From Rhodanobacter sp. (GTDB lineage: Bacteria; Pseudomonadota; Gammaproteobacteria; Xanthomonadales; Rhodanobacteraceae), in assembly GCA_004298505.1 (NCBI GenBank), contig SCRO01000009.1:1-41031 (forward strand): DNA of 41,031 bases, given 5' to 3'. Positions 33,088 to 41,031 of the stretch are shown piece after piece (within the stretch, counting starts at the first letter, position 1; the number at the start of each line of letters is the position of its first letter). The notes below the pieces were generated by a model. It had not been told where the DNA came from, did no database searches, and saw only the letters and a program-made list of their open reading frames with translations. The position numbers and the translations under genes were made by a program.

Positions 33088-34526
33088 GGCGTGGCTTCCT
33101 CGATCAGGGTTTGCGCTTCGGGCAGGCGCAGCTTGCCGGAGATCAGACGGGGGAGCAGGGTGTCGCGGAGCTCTGAAAGAGGTCGCGCGGTCTCAACGTT
33201 CGTCAAAATTCGTTCAAGCAGTGGCTCGACATGCCTATTGAAGGTATCACCAAGCGAATCTGGCGGAATGGGGATTGGATAGCCCGAAACATCCTTCCAA
33301 CTTGACCGCGGCATCTTTGCGCCGTTCGAAAGACGCGCGGCGTAGTCAATCAGCGCATCACTTGAGGCATGCATCAACAAAAAACTCTGAAAGGCGGCAC
33401 GCGTGGGACGCAGCACGAGTATGTCTGTCGAGCAAATTCCGCGAGAAGGGGCGAGACCAACCTTGTGAAAGGTTGGCCTGAGTTTCCCGAAAAGGATGTC
33501 CGATCGCTCGAACCAGAACTTTCCGCTCACCAAGCCCTGAGCGGTTCCGTGGTCTCCTAACGCAATGGATTTGCGTGGTAAGTGCTCTAGGCCGAAATAA
33601 GGCGTGGCAGGATCAACCTGCTCGGGCTTGGCTTGTTTTCTTGGGTTGCCGGATACCGTACCGAGGCCTCCCGTGTGCCAACCCTGCGGAATCGGGCCAA
33701 GCGGGGAATTTTCGAAGGAGTCGGGAAACAACGCGGCGGTGGCGGCGTCCATGCCGTCGGGCTTGCGGCCTTCAGCTTTCGCGTGCACCGGATCGAAGTC
33801 GATGAACCACGATTTGAACAGGGCCTGCGCGATGGCTTCAAGGGTGATGTTGGTTTGACGCAGGAGTGAAATTCTTGCTTCGATGGTTCCCAACACCGCT
33901 GCAATTTCAGTCTGCTGCGATAGGCAGGGAAAAGTAACCGCCATCCCACGCTGATCGCGCAAACTGACGTAGTCAGCCATGTCAGTTTGGCCTTTCAGGT
34001 AACCAATTTGATTCAAGAAGTCGCCACTCTGCATCCAGAAATAGAGAAAGCTTGGAAGAAGTGTCTGATGGTCAGTTGAGCGCCAGTAGCAGAGTTGTGG
34101 AGAGTAGACAAATTGCTCAGTGTCCTCGGTGACGAACGCAAAGCGCCCAACTGTCCCTTTTGAAGTAAAGACAACATCACCTGGTTGGCTGAGCTTTGCC
34201 CCAACTCGGGCGATATTGGTAGACGGGAAGCGATCTGCTTGCCCGAAATGAAAGCCGTCGTTGATGTTCGCGGCACGAGCGAATGGCATACCTTCATTGC
34301 CGAGTTCAGAATTCTTTGCACGGTAACCGTCTCCGATTTCGAGAATGCCCGTATCAATAAGTTCTTGAGCGCGATAGGTGCCAGGCTCCAGCGTTGTACG
34401 TGCTTTATCGTCAAGCATGTAGCGAGGAATTAGCTCTGCGACGCCCTTGGAAGTAGGAGGATGAGTAGCCTGAACATTAGGATTCGCAGGCTTGCTCCAA
34501 CCCGCGGACTTTCGCTCAGACGCCAT
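33084..34526 (-). CDS. hsdS: Type I restriction-modification specificity subunit HsdS
   Basis: This is a 480-residue DNA sequence-recognition subunit. It has two target-recognition domains (about 1-200 and 280-430), each followed by a conserved helical spacer: SQQTEIAAVLGTIEARISLLRQTN...ALFKSWFIDFDPVHAKAEGR near 205-260 and VEPLLERILTNVETARPLSELRDTLLPRLISGKL at the C terminus. The frame is intact and of normal length. The start overlaps the end of the hsdM remnant by 11 bases and the stop overlaps an ATG. Base composition is visibly less GC-rich than the flanking genes, consistent with horizontal gain. With hsdM broken and no hsdR in the window, it may have no partner here. Confidence 0.93.
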   Translation of the reverse strand: MASERKSAGWSKPANPNVQATHPPTSKGVAELIPRYMLDDKARTTLEPGTYRAQELIDTGILEIGDGYRAKNSELGNEGMPFARAANINDGFHFGQADRFPSTNIARVGAKLSQPGDVVFTSKGTVGRFAFVTEDTEQFVYSPQLCYWRSTDHQTLLPSFLYFWMQSGDFLNQIGYLKGQTDMADYVSLRDQRGMAVTFPCLSQQTEIAAVLGTIEARISLLRQTNITLEAIAQALFKSWFIDFDPVHAKAEGRKPDGMDAATAALFPDSFENSPLGPIPQGWHTGGLGTVSGNPRKQAKPEQVDPATPYFGLEHLPRKSIALGDHGTAQGLVSGKFWFERSDILFGKLRPTFHKVGLAPSRGICSTDILVLRPTRAAFQSFLLMHASSDALIDYAARLSNGAKMPRSSWKDVSGYPIPIPPDSLGDTFNRHVEPLLERILTNVETARPLSELRDTLLPRLISGKLRLPEAQTLIEEATP

Positions 34527-35723
34527 AACCCAACGCCCCCAGCTTCTCCCGGATCAGCGCATCCAGCTCAACTCCCCTCGCCATCTGCTTGGCGAGCTGC
34601 GCCGCGAGTCGATCCATCTTTTCGCTGAACACCTCGTCGTCGTCCTCGATCTCCTCCGCGCCCACGTAGCGGCCTGGGGTGAGGACGTAGCCGTGTTCGG
34701 CGATTTCGGCGAGAGGCACGCTGCGGCAGAAGCCGGGGATGTCGGCGTGGGGTTCGGGTGGCGCTTTGGGTGCGCCCTTGGGGCTACGCTTGGTGGGATC
34801 GGGCTTACACGAATGGCATGTTGTGCGTGAAGCCGTCTGCGCGCCAGCGGTGCACGGTGTCCCCGATGCGCCCGATATCCTCGTCATCAAACACGCGGAA
34901 GACGCGGCCTTCCATCCGGCCGAGTTTGCGCGCATCGATAAACAGCACTTCGCGGCGGCGGTCGCGGCCGTTCTTGGTCTTGTCTTTCGCCAGGAACCAC
35001 AGGCAGGCGGGGATCTGGGTGTTGAAGAACAGTTGCGGCGGCAGTGCCACCATCACCTCGACCACGTCGCGCTCGACCATCGCCTGGCGGATCGTGCCTT
35101 CGCTGTTCTGGTTGGAGCTCATGCTGCCGTTGGCCAGCACCACGCCGGCCTGCCCGCGTGCGGACAGGTGGTGCAGGATGTGCTGCAACCAGGCGTAGTT
35201 GGCGTTGCCGGCGGGCGGCGTGCCGAATTTTGCCAACGGCGGTCGTCGGCGAGGCGCTCGCCGCCCCAGTCGCTGATGTTGAAAGGCGGGTTGGCCAGCA
35301 CGTAGTCGGCGCGCAGATCCGGGTGCTGGTGGCGGTGGAAGGTGTCGGCCGGCTCCTTGCCTAGCAGCCTGTCGGACTTTGGTTGGCCGGGCTGCGAATC
35401 CTGGCCGTAGATGCTGAGGTCGCCGAAGCGACCGCCGTGGCTTTCGACAAACTTCTCCGACTGCACGAACATGCCGCCGGAACCGCAGCACGGGTCATAC
35501 GCCTTGCCCTGGTGCGGACCGAGGATTTCTACCCGTACCTTGACCACCGAGGCGGGTGTGTAGAACTGGCCGCCCTTCTTGCCCTCGGCGCTGGCGAACT
35601 GGCAGAGGAAGTATTCGTACACCTCGCCGAGCACGTCCTTGGCCTTGTCGCCCGCGCCGAAACCGATCGTGGAGACCAGGTCGACCAGCTCGCCGAGCTT
35701 GCCCGGTTCCAGTTGGGCGCGCC
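34516..35723 (-). pseudogene. hsdM: Broken type I DNA methyltransferase HsdM
   Basis: Three frames together encode an HsdM-like N6-adenine methyltransferase. Segment 1 (about 35723-35230) holds KAKDVLGEVYEYFL, GGQFYTPASVV, the SAM motif [11 protein letters not shown] and the catalytic NPPF ([13 protein letters not shown]). Segment 2 (about 35230-34805) holds [28 protein letters not shown] and [15 protein letters not shown] and ends at a TAA. Segment 3 (about 34810-34516) holds DIPGFCRSVPLAEI and YVLTPGRYVGAEEIEDDDE. Two frameshifts lie near 35230 and 34810; the second is explained by one extra G. The first ~140 residues are absent, replaced by an S9 peptidase tail. About 20 residues after IYGQ are replaced by a short foreign segment. 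A functional protein is very unlikely unless the shifts are sequencing errors. Confidence 0.88.
35364..35395. repeat. Possible REP-like insert/substitution inside hsdM
   Basis: GCAGCC (35364-35369) and GGCTGC (35390-35395) flank 20 bases exactly where the normal HsdM stretch following IYGQ (TTW..AKMNLAIRG type) is missing. The frame is kept across it (residues [12 protein letters not shown]). Confidence 0.4.
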
Positions 35724-35870
35724 CTACGCGCGTAACGCATGCCACATCTCGAACGATGGCGGCGCCGGGGTTTCGGCGTCGCGGTCGCCGACCACGATCA
35801 GTATCGGTGTCTTCACCTGTTTGATGAAGTTGATCGGCGAGCTCTTCGCGTACACGACCGGATCGTCATC
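35724..35870 (-). pseudogene. 3' fragment of an S9 (prolyl oligopeptidase-family) peptidase gene
   Basis: Forty-eight codons and a stop read DDDPVVYAKSSPINFIKQ, then VKTPILIVVGDRDAETP and PPSFEMWHALRA. This is the C-terminal alpha/beta-hydrolase portion of S9 peptidases, with GDRD carrying the usual catalytic aspartate. The catalytic Ser and everything upstream are missing, and beyond it lies a GC-rich inverted repeat and then fbp. The final His-containing segment of the family is also lost, the frame ending at TAG where hsdM sequence begins. It marks the other edge of the restriction-modification island. Confidence 0.72.
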
Positions 35871-35881
35871 ACCGGTGGAAG

Positions 35882-35909
35882 CTGGCGGGCCGTGCCCACC
35901 CTACGCCAG
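35882..35909. repeat. REP-like GC-rich inverted repeat at the 3' end of fbp
   Basis: CTGGCG (35882-35887) and CGCCAG (35904-35909) enclose an inner GGGC/GCCC hairpin (GGGC CGT GCCC). The GGGTGGGCACGGC core resembles intergenic repeats common in Xanthomonadales. It lies 9 bases beyond the fbp stop. Confidence 0.5.
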
Positions 35910-35918
35910 GGTCATGCC

Positions 35919-36947
35919 TCAATGCGTGCCGTCGGCTTGCAGATGGCAGTTCGTGGCCACCTCGACCTCGTCCTTCGAGCCCAGGAACACCGGCACGCGC
36001 TGGTGCAGGCCGGTCGGCTGCAGTTCCATGATGCGCTGGCGGCCGGTGCTGGCGGCACCGCCGGCCTGCTCGACGATGAACGCCATCGGGTTGGCCTCGT
36101 ACATGAGGCGCAGCTTGCCGCCCTGCTTTTCGATCTCCGCGTCCAGCGGGTAATAGAACACGCCGCCGCGGGTCACGATGCGGTGCACGTCGGCCACCAT
36201 CGAGGCCACCCAGCGCATGTTGAAATCCTTGCCGCGGGGCCCGCTCTTGCCGGCCAGCAGTTCGCCGATGTAACGCTGCATCGGCGCCTGCCAGTGGCGC
36301 TGGTTGGACATGTTGATCGCGAACTCGGCGGTCTGCTCCGGGATGCGGACGTTGCGTCGGGTCAGCACGAAGCTGCCTACTTCGCGATCCAGGGTGAACT
36401 CGTGCGTGCCGTGGCCGAAGGTCAGCACCAGTACGGTAGCCGGGCCGTACACCACGTAGCCGGCGGCCAGCTGTTCGGTACCCGGCTGCAGGAAGTGTTC
36501 GGCCTTCGGTTCGGTCACCCCGTCCGGGCAGTGCAGTACCGAGAAGATTGTGCCGACGGAGATGTTGACGTCGATGTTGGAGCTGCCGTCCAGCGGATCG
36601 AACATCAACAGGTGGTTGCCCTTCGGATATCTGTCGGGAATCTGTTGTGGGTCTTCCATTTCCTCGGAGGCGCAGGCGGCGAGGTGACCACCCCAGGCAT
36701 TGGCTTCGAGCAGGATCTCGTTGGAGATCACGTCCAGCTTCTTCTGCGCCTCGCCCTGCACGTTGATGCTCTGCGTGCCGTCGCTGCCGGCCATGCCGAG
36801 CACGCCGCCCAGTGCGCCCTTGCTGGTGGCCACCGCGATGCGTTTGCAGGCGCGTGCCACCACCTCGATCAACAGCGAAAGTTCGGCGTTGATGTGGCCG
36901 GCGCGGCGTGCCTCGATCAGGAACTGGATCAGCGAGATGGGCTGCAT
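35919..36947 (-). CDS. fbp: Fructose-1,6-bisphosphatase, class 1
   Basis: This is a 342-residue enzyme of gluconeogenesis hydrolysing fructose 1,6-bisphosphate to fructose 6-phosphate. The ATG at 36947 ([17 protein letters not shown]) gives the usual length. The metal-binding site is present: EEMEDP near 97 and [20 protein letters not shown] near 115, along with substrate-side residues in [16 protein letters not shown] near 285. Gluconeogenesis is needed for growth on acetate, so the presence of fbp a few kilobases from the acetate block makes sense, though no shared operon is implied. Confidence 0.97.
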   Translation of the reverse strand: MQPISLIQFLIEARRAGHINAELSLLIEVVARACKRIAVATSKGALGGVLGMAGSDGTQSINVQGEAQKKLDVISNEILLEANAWGGHLAACASEEMEDPQQIPDRYPKGNHLLMFDPLDGSSNIDVNISVGTIFSVLHCPDGVTEPKAEHFLQPGTEQLAAGYVVYGPATVLVLTFGHGTHEFTLDREVGSFVLTRRNVRIPEQTAEFAINMSNQRHWQAPMQRYIGELLAGKSGPRGKDFNMRWVASMVADVHRIVTRGGVFYYPLDAEIEKQGGKLRLMYEANPMAFIVEQAGGAASTGRQRIMELQPTGLHQRVPVFLGSKDEVEVATNCHLQADGTH

Positions 36948-36994
36948 GTCACGTCCGTGGCAGATGAAACGTTTATTATCGCATCTGGCGGTCC

Positions 36995-37085
36995 TTGTAG
37001 GGGCGCGCTTGCGCGCGCTGCTCCTGCTCTGTTGCGTGATGGAAGAGCACATCAAAAGCATCGCCCGCAAGTGCGCCCTGGCGGC
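36995..37085. repeat. REP/BIME-like inverted repeat between fbp and the DUF885 gene
   Basis: The left arm GGGCGCGCTTGCGCGCG (37001-37017) pairs with CGCCCGCAAGTGCGCCC (37062-37078) with two mismatches, and an inner TGCTCT (37025-37030) pairs with AGAGCA (37044-37049). It is the main visible structure in the 299-base divergent gap 36948-37246; the promoters of fbp and the peptidase must share this gap but no convincing -10/-35 pair was found. Confidence 0.75.
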
Positions 37086-37235
37086 CTATCTGTGCGCCGT
37101 GGATGTCGACCAGGTGGTCTGTGCTGACAAGTATTCAAGCGCCCGCTGCCGCGCTACGCTGCATGGGCCGGTCCGGATGGCGGCGCTCCACCCGCGCGAT
37201 GCGGCGTCTGCTCCGGGCATCCGGCCTGCCCTGCC

Positions 37236-37241
37236 AAGGAG
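37236..37241 (+). promoter_or_regulatory. Ribosome binding site deciding the GTG start of the DUF885 gene
   Basis: AAGGAG lies 5 bases before GTG at 37247. It favours that start over the in-frame ATG at 37103, and the signal peptide begins immediately after it. Confidence 0.75.
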
Positions 37242-37246
37242 CGTGC

Positions 37247-39064
37247 GTGTACATCACCTCGAGGATCACCCGTCTGGCCGTCTTCGTACTGGCCCTGGGA
37301 CTGTTGTCGCTGGTCCAGGCGGCGCCCGCGCCGGCCAGTGCCGCAGATGGCAGTGCGGATGCGCAGTTCACACGTATCTACAACACCGAATGGGCCTGGC
37401 GCACAGGTCACCCGGCGGCCGGGGCATCCGCCGCGGCGCCAGACAACAGCCGGCTGGACGATGTCGGTGCGCTCAGCCAGCAACGGCGACTGGATTACTG
37501 GCAACATGTGCTCGAGCAGCTTGATGCGCTCGACGTGACTAAGTTGACCGCGGCGAACCGGGTCAACTTCGAGGTGTATCACGCGCAGATCAGCAATCTG
37601 CTGGCCGACCAGAAGTTCAAGACCTGGCAGATGCCGTTCAACAGCGACTCGGCGTTCTGGTCAGATGTCGATTATGAACTGGGCGGCGATCACCTGCGCC
37701 GCGTCGGTGATTACCGCAAGTATCTGGATCGGCTGAGCCAGATCCCGGCCTACTTCGACCAGCAGATCGCCAACATGCGGCTCGGCCTCAAGCGCGGCTT
37801 CAGCGTACCGCGTGAGGTGCTGAACGGGCGCGACGTTTCGATCGCCGCGGTGGCCGACCTGCAGGATCCTACCCAGAGCAGCTTCTACACGCCGTTCAAG
37901 CACCTGCCGGCATCGATCCCCGCCGACCAGGCGCAGACGCTGCAAGGGCAGGCGCTGCAGCGCATCCGCGACGAGGTGATTCCAGCCTACGCCAAGCTGC
38001 TGAAGTTCTTCCGCGATGAATACGTGCCGCAGGCGCGCACCACGTTGGCGGCCGAGGCCATGCCCGATGGCAAGGCGTTCTATCGCCAGCAGGTCCGTGA
38101 ATACACCACGCTCAACCTGAAGCCCGGCCAGATTCACCAGATCGGCCTGGAGCAGGTGGCCAAGCTCCACGTGCAGATGCTCAAGGCGATGAAGGACACC
38201 GGCTTCAAGGGCAATTTTCCCGCCTTCCTCGCGTTCCTGCGCAACGATCCACGGTTCTATGCGAAGTCGCCACAGGAGCTGCTCGACAGGAGCGCCTGGG
38301 TGGCCAAGGAAGTGGACGGCCAGATGTCGAAATTTTTCGGTCACCTGCCGCGCTCGCGCTTCACCATCGAGCCGGTGCCGGCCGATATCGCGCCGTACTA
38401 CACCTCAGGCCGCGGCGGTCCGGGCGTCTACCTGGTCAACACCTACGATCTGAAATCGCGGCCGTTGTACAACATGCCGGCGCTGACCCTGCACGAGTCC
38501 TATCCCGGTCACGCGCTGCAACTGGAGCTGGCGGCGGAACGGCATGGTCAACCCGCATTCCGCCGCAACGGCTATATCTCCGCCTATGGTGAGGGCTGGG
38601 GCCTGTACTCCGAATACCTCGGCAACGAGATGGGCATCTACAAGACGCCGTACCAGAAGTTCGGTTACCTCACTTACCAGATGTGGCGCGCCTGCCGGCT
38701 GGTGGTGGATACCGGTATCCATCACCTGGGCTGGACGCGGCAGCAGGCGATCGACTACCTCACCGTCAACACCGCGCTTTCGGACCGCGAGATCGCCAAC
38801 GAGGTGGATCGCTACATCAGCTGGCCCGGCCAGGCGCTGTCCTACGAGCTGGGCTACCTGAAGATCCGCCAGCTGCGTAGCAAGGCGGAACAGGCGCTGG
38901 GTCCGAAATTCGACATTCGCCACTTCCACGACACCGTGCTATCGACCGGCTCGGTACCGCTGCCGGTGCTGGAAAAGCGCATCGACCACTTCATCACCGA
39001 CGGTGGGCCGGAGCCGGATTTCGGTTGCGATTGCTCCAAGGCGAAAGACGCGAGGGGTCGGTGA
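37247..39064 (+). CDS. DUF885 family exported zinc metallopeptidase-like protein
   Basis: This is a 605-residue exported protein. GTG at 37247 is preferred because of the AAGGAG 5 bases before it and a signal peptide right after (TRLAVFVLALGLLSLVQAAPAPASA). The DUF885 domain spans most of the protein. The metal-binding motif HESYPGH begins at His416, and the downstream GEGWGLYSEYLG supplies the expected further ligand. Members are putative metallopeptidases with poorly known substrates. A C-terminal CDCSK is unusual. It is divergent from fbp, and the RES-Xre pair follows 78 bases later. Confidence 0.92.
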   Translation: MYITSRITRLAVFVLALGLLSLVQAAPAPASAADGSADAQFTRIYNTEWAWRTGHPAAGASAAAPDNSRLDDVGALSQQRRLDYWQHVLEQLDALDVTKLTAANRVNFEVYHAQISNLLADQKFKTWQMPFNSDSAFWSDVDYELGGDHLRRVGDYRKYLDRLSQIPAYFDQQIANMRLGLKRGFSVPREVLNGRDVSIAAVADLQDPTQSSFYTPFKHLPASIPADQAQTLQGQALQRIRDEVIPAYAKLLKFFRDEYVPQARTTLAAEAMPDGKAFYRQQVREYTTLNLKPGQIHQIGLEQVAKLHVQMLKAMKDTGFKGNFPAFLAFLRNDPRFYAKSPQELLDRSAWVAKEVDGQMSKFFGHLPRSRFTIEPVPADIAPYYTSGRGGPGVYLVNTYDLKSRPLYNMPALTLHESYPGHALQLELAAERHGQPAFRRNGYISAYGEGWGLYSEYLGNEMGIYKTPYQKFGYLTYQMWRACRLVVDTGIHHLGWTRQQAIDYLTVNTALSDREIANEVDRYISWPGQALSYELGYLKIRQLRSKAEQALGPKFDIRHFHDTVLSTGSVPLPVLEKRIDHFITDGGPEPDFGCDCSKAKDARGR

Positions 39065-39142
39065 GCGGGTTCGCGGCAGCCTGGTTTTGACTGTAGATAT
39101 GTAGTAAAATCACGCATGGCCTCACAATGAGAGTGTCTTGCC

Positions 39143-39556
39143 ATGAATGCCCACGCGCCCCACGTTGCTGAAATCTCCCCGCACTACGCTGCGCCGACTG
39201 AGATGCTGGCGGGTCCGGCGTTACGCACCTTCTTGCGCATGGCCGAGCACTGGAAGCTGCGCATCGCCGACCAGCGCAAGCTGCTCGGCGATCCGCCGGA
39301 GTCGACGTTCTACAAGTGGAAGCGCGAGCGCGACGCGGCGCTCGGGCGCGACACGCTGGAGCGGATCAGCTACCTGCTGGGCATCTGGCAGGCCCTGCAA
39401 ATCTTGTTCCCCGACCCGGATCAGGCCGATGCCTGGCTGCACAAGCCGAACACCGCATCGTTGTTCGGCGGACAGTCGGCGCTGGAACGCATGTTGTCGG
39501 GTAACGTGGCCGATCTCTACGTGGTGCGGCAATATCTCGACGCGCAGCGCGGCTGA
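39143..39556 (+). CDS. Antitoxin of RES-Xre pair (Xre/MbcA/ParS family)
   Basis: This is a 137-residue antitoxin. It has an N-terminal helix-turn-helix-like part (LRTFLRMAEHWKLRIADQRKLLGDPPESTFYKWK, about 27-62) and the C-terminal toxin-binding MbcA/ParS-type domain (LERISYLLGIWQALQILFPDPDQADAWLHKPNTASLFGGQSALERML, about 72-118). Antitoxins of this family repress their own operon and block the RES toxin active site. GAGAG lies about 10 bases before the ATG. It is 85 bases upstream of the toxin gene on the same strand. Confidence 0.93.
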   Translation: MNAHAPHVAEISPHYAAPTEMLAGPALRTFLRMAEHWKLRIADQRKLLGDPPESTFYKWKRERDAALGRDTLERISYLLGIWQALQILFPDPDQADAWLHKPNTASLFGGQSALERMLSGNVADLYVVRQYLDAQRG

Positions 39557-39641
39557 ACATGGTCGCGCGGGGCGAGATGGTCGTGCGGGATGCTTCATGT
39601 CTCTGCCGACCTGAACGGCGAACCGCCTTCATGGAAGCCCG

Positions 39642-40358
39642 ATGTCGACCGATCTGCCACCACTGAAACGCATGCGCTGGAATCAGGCTTACCGCATCGT
39701 GCCCAGTCGCTTCCCCACGATCGGCGTGTACGACCGCGTGGCGGATCCGGCCGATCTCGACGCCGTGTTCGCACTGGAGGCGATGACCAACCCGCGCCTG
39801 CGCGAGGAGGCCGGAGCGTTGCGACAGGTGCCGAAGGAGCGCCGCCTCAGCGGGCCGGGCGCCACGCCGGTGATGGCGGCGTTCACTCATCTCAATCCCG
39901 AGGGTAGTCGCTTCTCGGATGGCACCTGGGGCGTGTTCTATGCCGCGCACAGCGTGGCTACCGCGGTTGAGGAAACCGTGTACCACCGCGAGCGCTTCTT
40001 CGCCGCCACCCGCGAGCCGGCCTGCGAGGTCCAGATGCGCTGCTACCGCACTCACATCGACAGCAGGTTGCACGACATTCGCGGAGCCTGGCCGGCGGCG
40101 CACGATCCGCACAGCTACGTGGCCAGCGTGGCGCAGGCGCGCAAGCTGCGCGCTGCGGGATCCAATGGCATCGTGTTCGACAGCGCGCGCCATGTTGGTG
40201 GCGAGTGCCTGGCAGCGTTCTACCCCGATGTGGTCGCCCCGTGCGTGCAGTCGCAGCACTTGATCTACCGCTGGGATGGCGCGCGCATCGCGCAGGTGCT
40301 GGAAGTGTCGGAGTTGGTGCGACCAAGTCAGGCGCGCGGGCATGACGGCCTTGCGTGA
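39642..40358 (+). CDS. RES-domain toxin (NAD+-degrading)
   Basis: This is a 238-residue RES-family toxin; characterised members deplete NAD+. The family Arg is in YRIVPSRF near residue 18, with the conserved GVFYAAHSVATAVEETVYHR block (about 98-117, Tyr and Glu) and the serine region GIVFDSARHVGGECLAAF near 178. Length is normal and the frame intact. The toxin follows the antitoxin, the usual order for this family. No other defence gene adjoins it apart from the degraded restriction-modification island 4 kb upstream. Confidence 0.92.
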   Translation: MSTDLPPLKRMRWNQAYRIVPSRFPTIGVYDRVADPADLDAVFALEAMTNPRLREEAGALRQVPKERRLSGPGATPVMAAFTHLNPEGSRFSDGTWGVFYAAHSVATAVEETVYHRERFFAATREPACEVQMRCYRTHIDSRLHDIRGAWPAAHDPHSYVASVAQARKLRAAGSNGIVFDSARHVGGECLAAFYPDVVAPCVQSQHLIYRWDGARIAQVLEVSELVRPSQARGHDGLA

Positions 40359-40457
40359 AGCCGATCAAGCCAGTCCGGCTTCCTCTGCCGCTCAACCTCG
40401 AAAGCAATCACGCCTCATGCCGTGACGCCATCGCCGCGTTCACGCCAGTGTAGCGCC

Positions 40458-41031
40458 TCAGGTATCCGTGTCCGTCGCCCAGCCGACGCGGTCGCCGCGG
40501 TGGAACACGCGGTCGCCGTCCAGCACGTCGCCGGCCCCCTGCGCCGGCCGTTCGTGCAGCCTGGCGTAGAGCGGGGTGAAGTCCGGCCGCGTGGCGTCGA
40601 ACAGCTGCTCGAAGTTCTCGATCACGAAATAGGTCTGCTGGTAGGTATCGATGCGGTAGCGCGTGCTCATCACGCGCTCGATGTCGAAGCCGATGCGGTT
40701 GGCCGAGGGTGAATCCAGACAATAGATCGACTCACCCTTGGAACTGACGATGCCGGCGCCGTAGATGCGCATGCCCTGGTCGGTGTTCATCAGGCCGAAT
40801 TCCACCGTGTACCAGTACAGGCGGGTCAGGTGCATCAGTGCTTCGGGGCCGATCTTGAACGCCTTCATGCCGCCGCGGCCGTAGGCCTGCATGTAGTCGG
40901 CGAACACCGGATTGAGCAGTAGCGGCACATGGCCGAACATGTCGTGAAACAGATCCGGTTCGCTGAGGTAATCGAGCTGGTCGGGCTTGCGAATCCACCA
41001 GCTGACCGGAAAGCGCCGGTGGGCCAGGTGA
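40458..41031 (-). CDS. phhA: Phenylalanine 4-monooxygenase, 3' part (5' end outside window)
   Basis: The C-terminal ~190 residues of an aromatic amino acid hydroxylase that converts phenylalanine to tyrosine with tetrahydrobiopterin and non-haem iron. The iron ligands are visible: the two histidines in EPDLFHDMFGHVPLL and the glutamate in WYTVEFGL. The frame remains open to the end of the window (HLAHRRFPVSWWIRKPDQLDYL), so roughly 80-110 N-terminal residues are missing. It is convergent with the RES toxin, with 99 bases between. Confidence 0.95.
   Translation of the reverse strand, partial: HLAHRRFPVSWWIRKPDQLDYLSEPDLFHDMFGHVPLLLNPVFADYMQAYGRGGMKAFKIGPEALMHLTRLYWYTVEFGLMNTDQGMRIYGAGIVSSKGESIYCLDSPSANRIGFDIERVMSTRYRIDTYQQTYFVIENFEQLFDATRPDFTPLYARLHERPAQGAGDVLDGDRVFHRGDRVGWATDTDT

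Noticed and set aside
34516-35723. Programmed frameshifting to make full HsdM
   Set aside because: No slippery heptamer or downstream structure was seen at either shift, and the gene also lacks its N terminus and an internal block.
35739-37127. Long plus-strand frame opposite fbp
   Set aside because: Antisense of fbp; the minus strand carries the class 1 bisphosphatase metal motifs.
39087-39110. TTGACT ... TAAAAT as promoter of the RES-Xre operon
   Set aside because: Only 12 bases separate the two hexamers, too short for sigma-70; the TGTAG repeats nearby (39092, 39100) may matter but are too short to call.

Overview
The window looks like chromosomal DNA of a high-GC gammaproteobacterium of the Xanthomonadales, most likely Rhodanobacteraceae (Rhodanobacter/Dyella-like). 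The basis is protein character, GC-rich codon use, and the order gyrB - TPR protein - tonB - exbB - exbD1 - exbD2, which matches the Xanthomonas arrangement just downstream of the dnaA-dnaN-recF-gyrB origin region. No rRNA, tRNA, CRISPR array or complete insertion sequence was found.

Layout. (1) 1-5.75 kb, plus strand: the 3' part of gyrB, a secreted TPR protein, and a TonB energy-transduction operon with two exbD genes closed by a strong terminator. (2) 5.8-13.5 kb, minus strand: gltB-gltD (glutamate synthase), an Sfp-type phosphopantetheinyl transferase and pdxJ. (3) 13.8-29.2 kb: an acetate-centred block. It holds a CrbS-like hybrid kinase with a sodium/solute-symporter sensor domain, a CrbR-like LuxR-type regulator, acetyl-CoA synthetase 1, a DcaP-like porin, a complete CUT1-type ABC importer (binding protein, ATPase, two permeases), a SatP/YaaH acetate transporter and a second, longer acetyl-CoA synthetase. 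(4) 29.2-33 kb: a small conserved protein, a GlsB/YeaQ membrane protein, a medium/long-chain acyl-CoA synthetase and a PA0069-type radical SAM protein. (5) 33-35.9 kb, minus strand: the scar of a type I restriction-modification island. It has an intact hsdS, an hsdM with two frameshifts and a replaced internal segment, the first codons of a lost downstream gene, and the 3' end of an S9 peptidase gene at the far junction. (6) 35.9-41 kb: fbp, a DUF885 metallopeptidase, a RES-Xre toxin-antitoxin pair and the 3' part of phhA.

How the genes fit together. Block 3 reads as an acetate switch with its own transport. The kinase could sense acetate or a related solute. The regulator would activate acs, and SatP and perhaps the porin/ABC importer would bring in acetate or a compound that yields it. 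Two tandem 16-bp palindromes lie in the acs/porin divergent promoter, centred about 66 bp upstream of a predicted acs start site, and are a good candidate operator. An 11-bp direct repeat precedes satP. Having an ABC sugar-type importer and a porin between two acetyl-CoA synthetase genes is the least expected part of the window and the best candidate for an undescribed functional unit.

Most start codons were chosen by Shine-Dalgarno position, and several differ from the longest possible reading frame; these cases are noted in the entries. No gene-free stretch exceeds about 300 bases. The longest (36948-37246) carries a REP-like inverted repeat.
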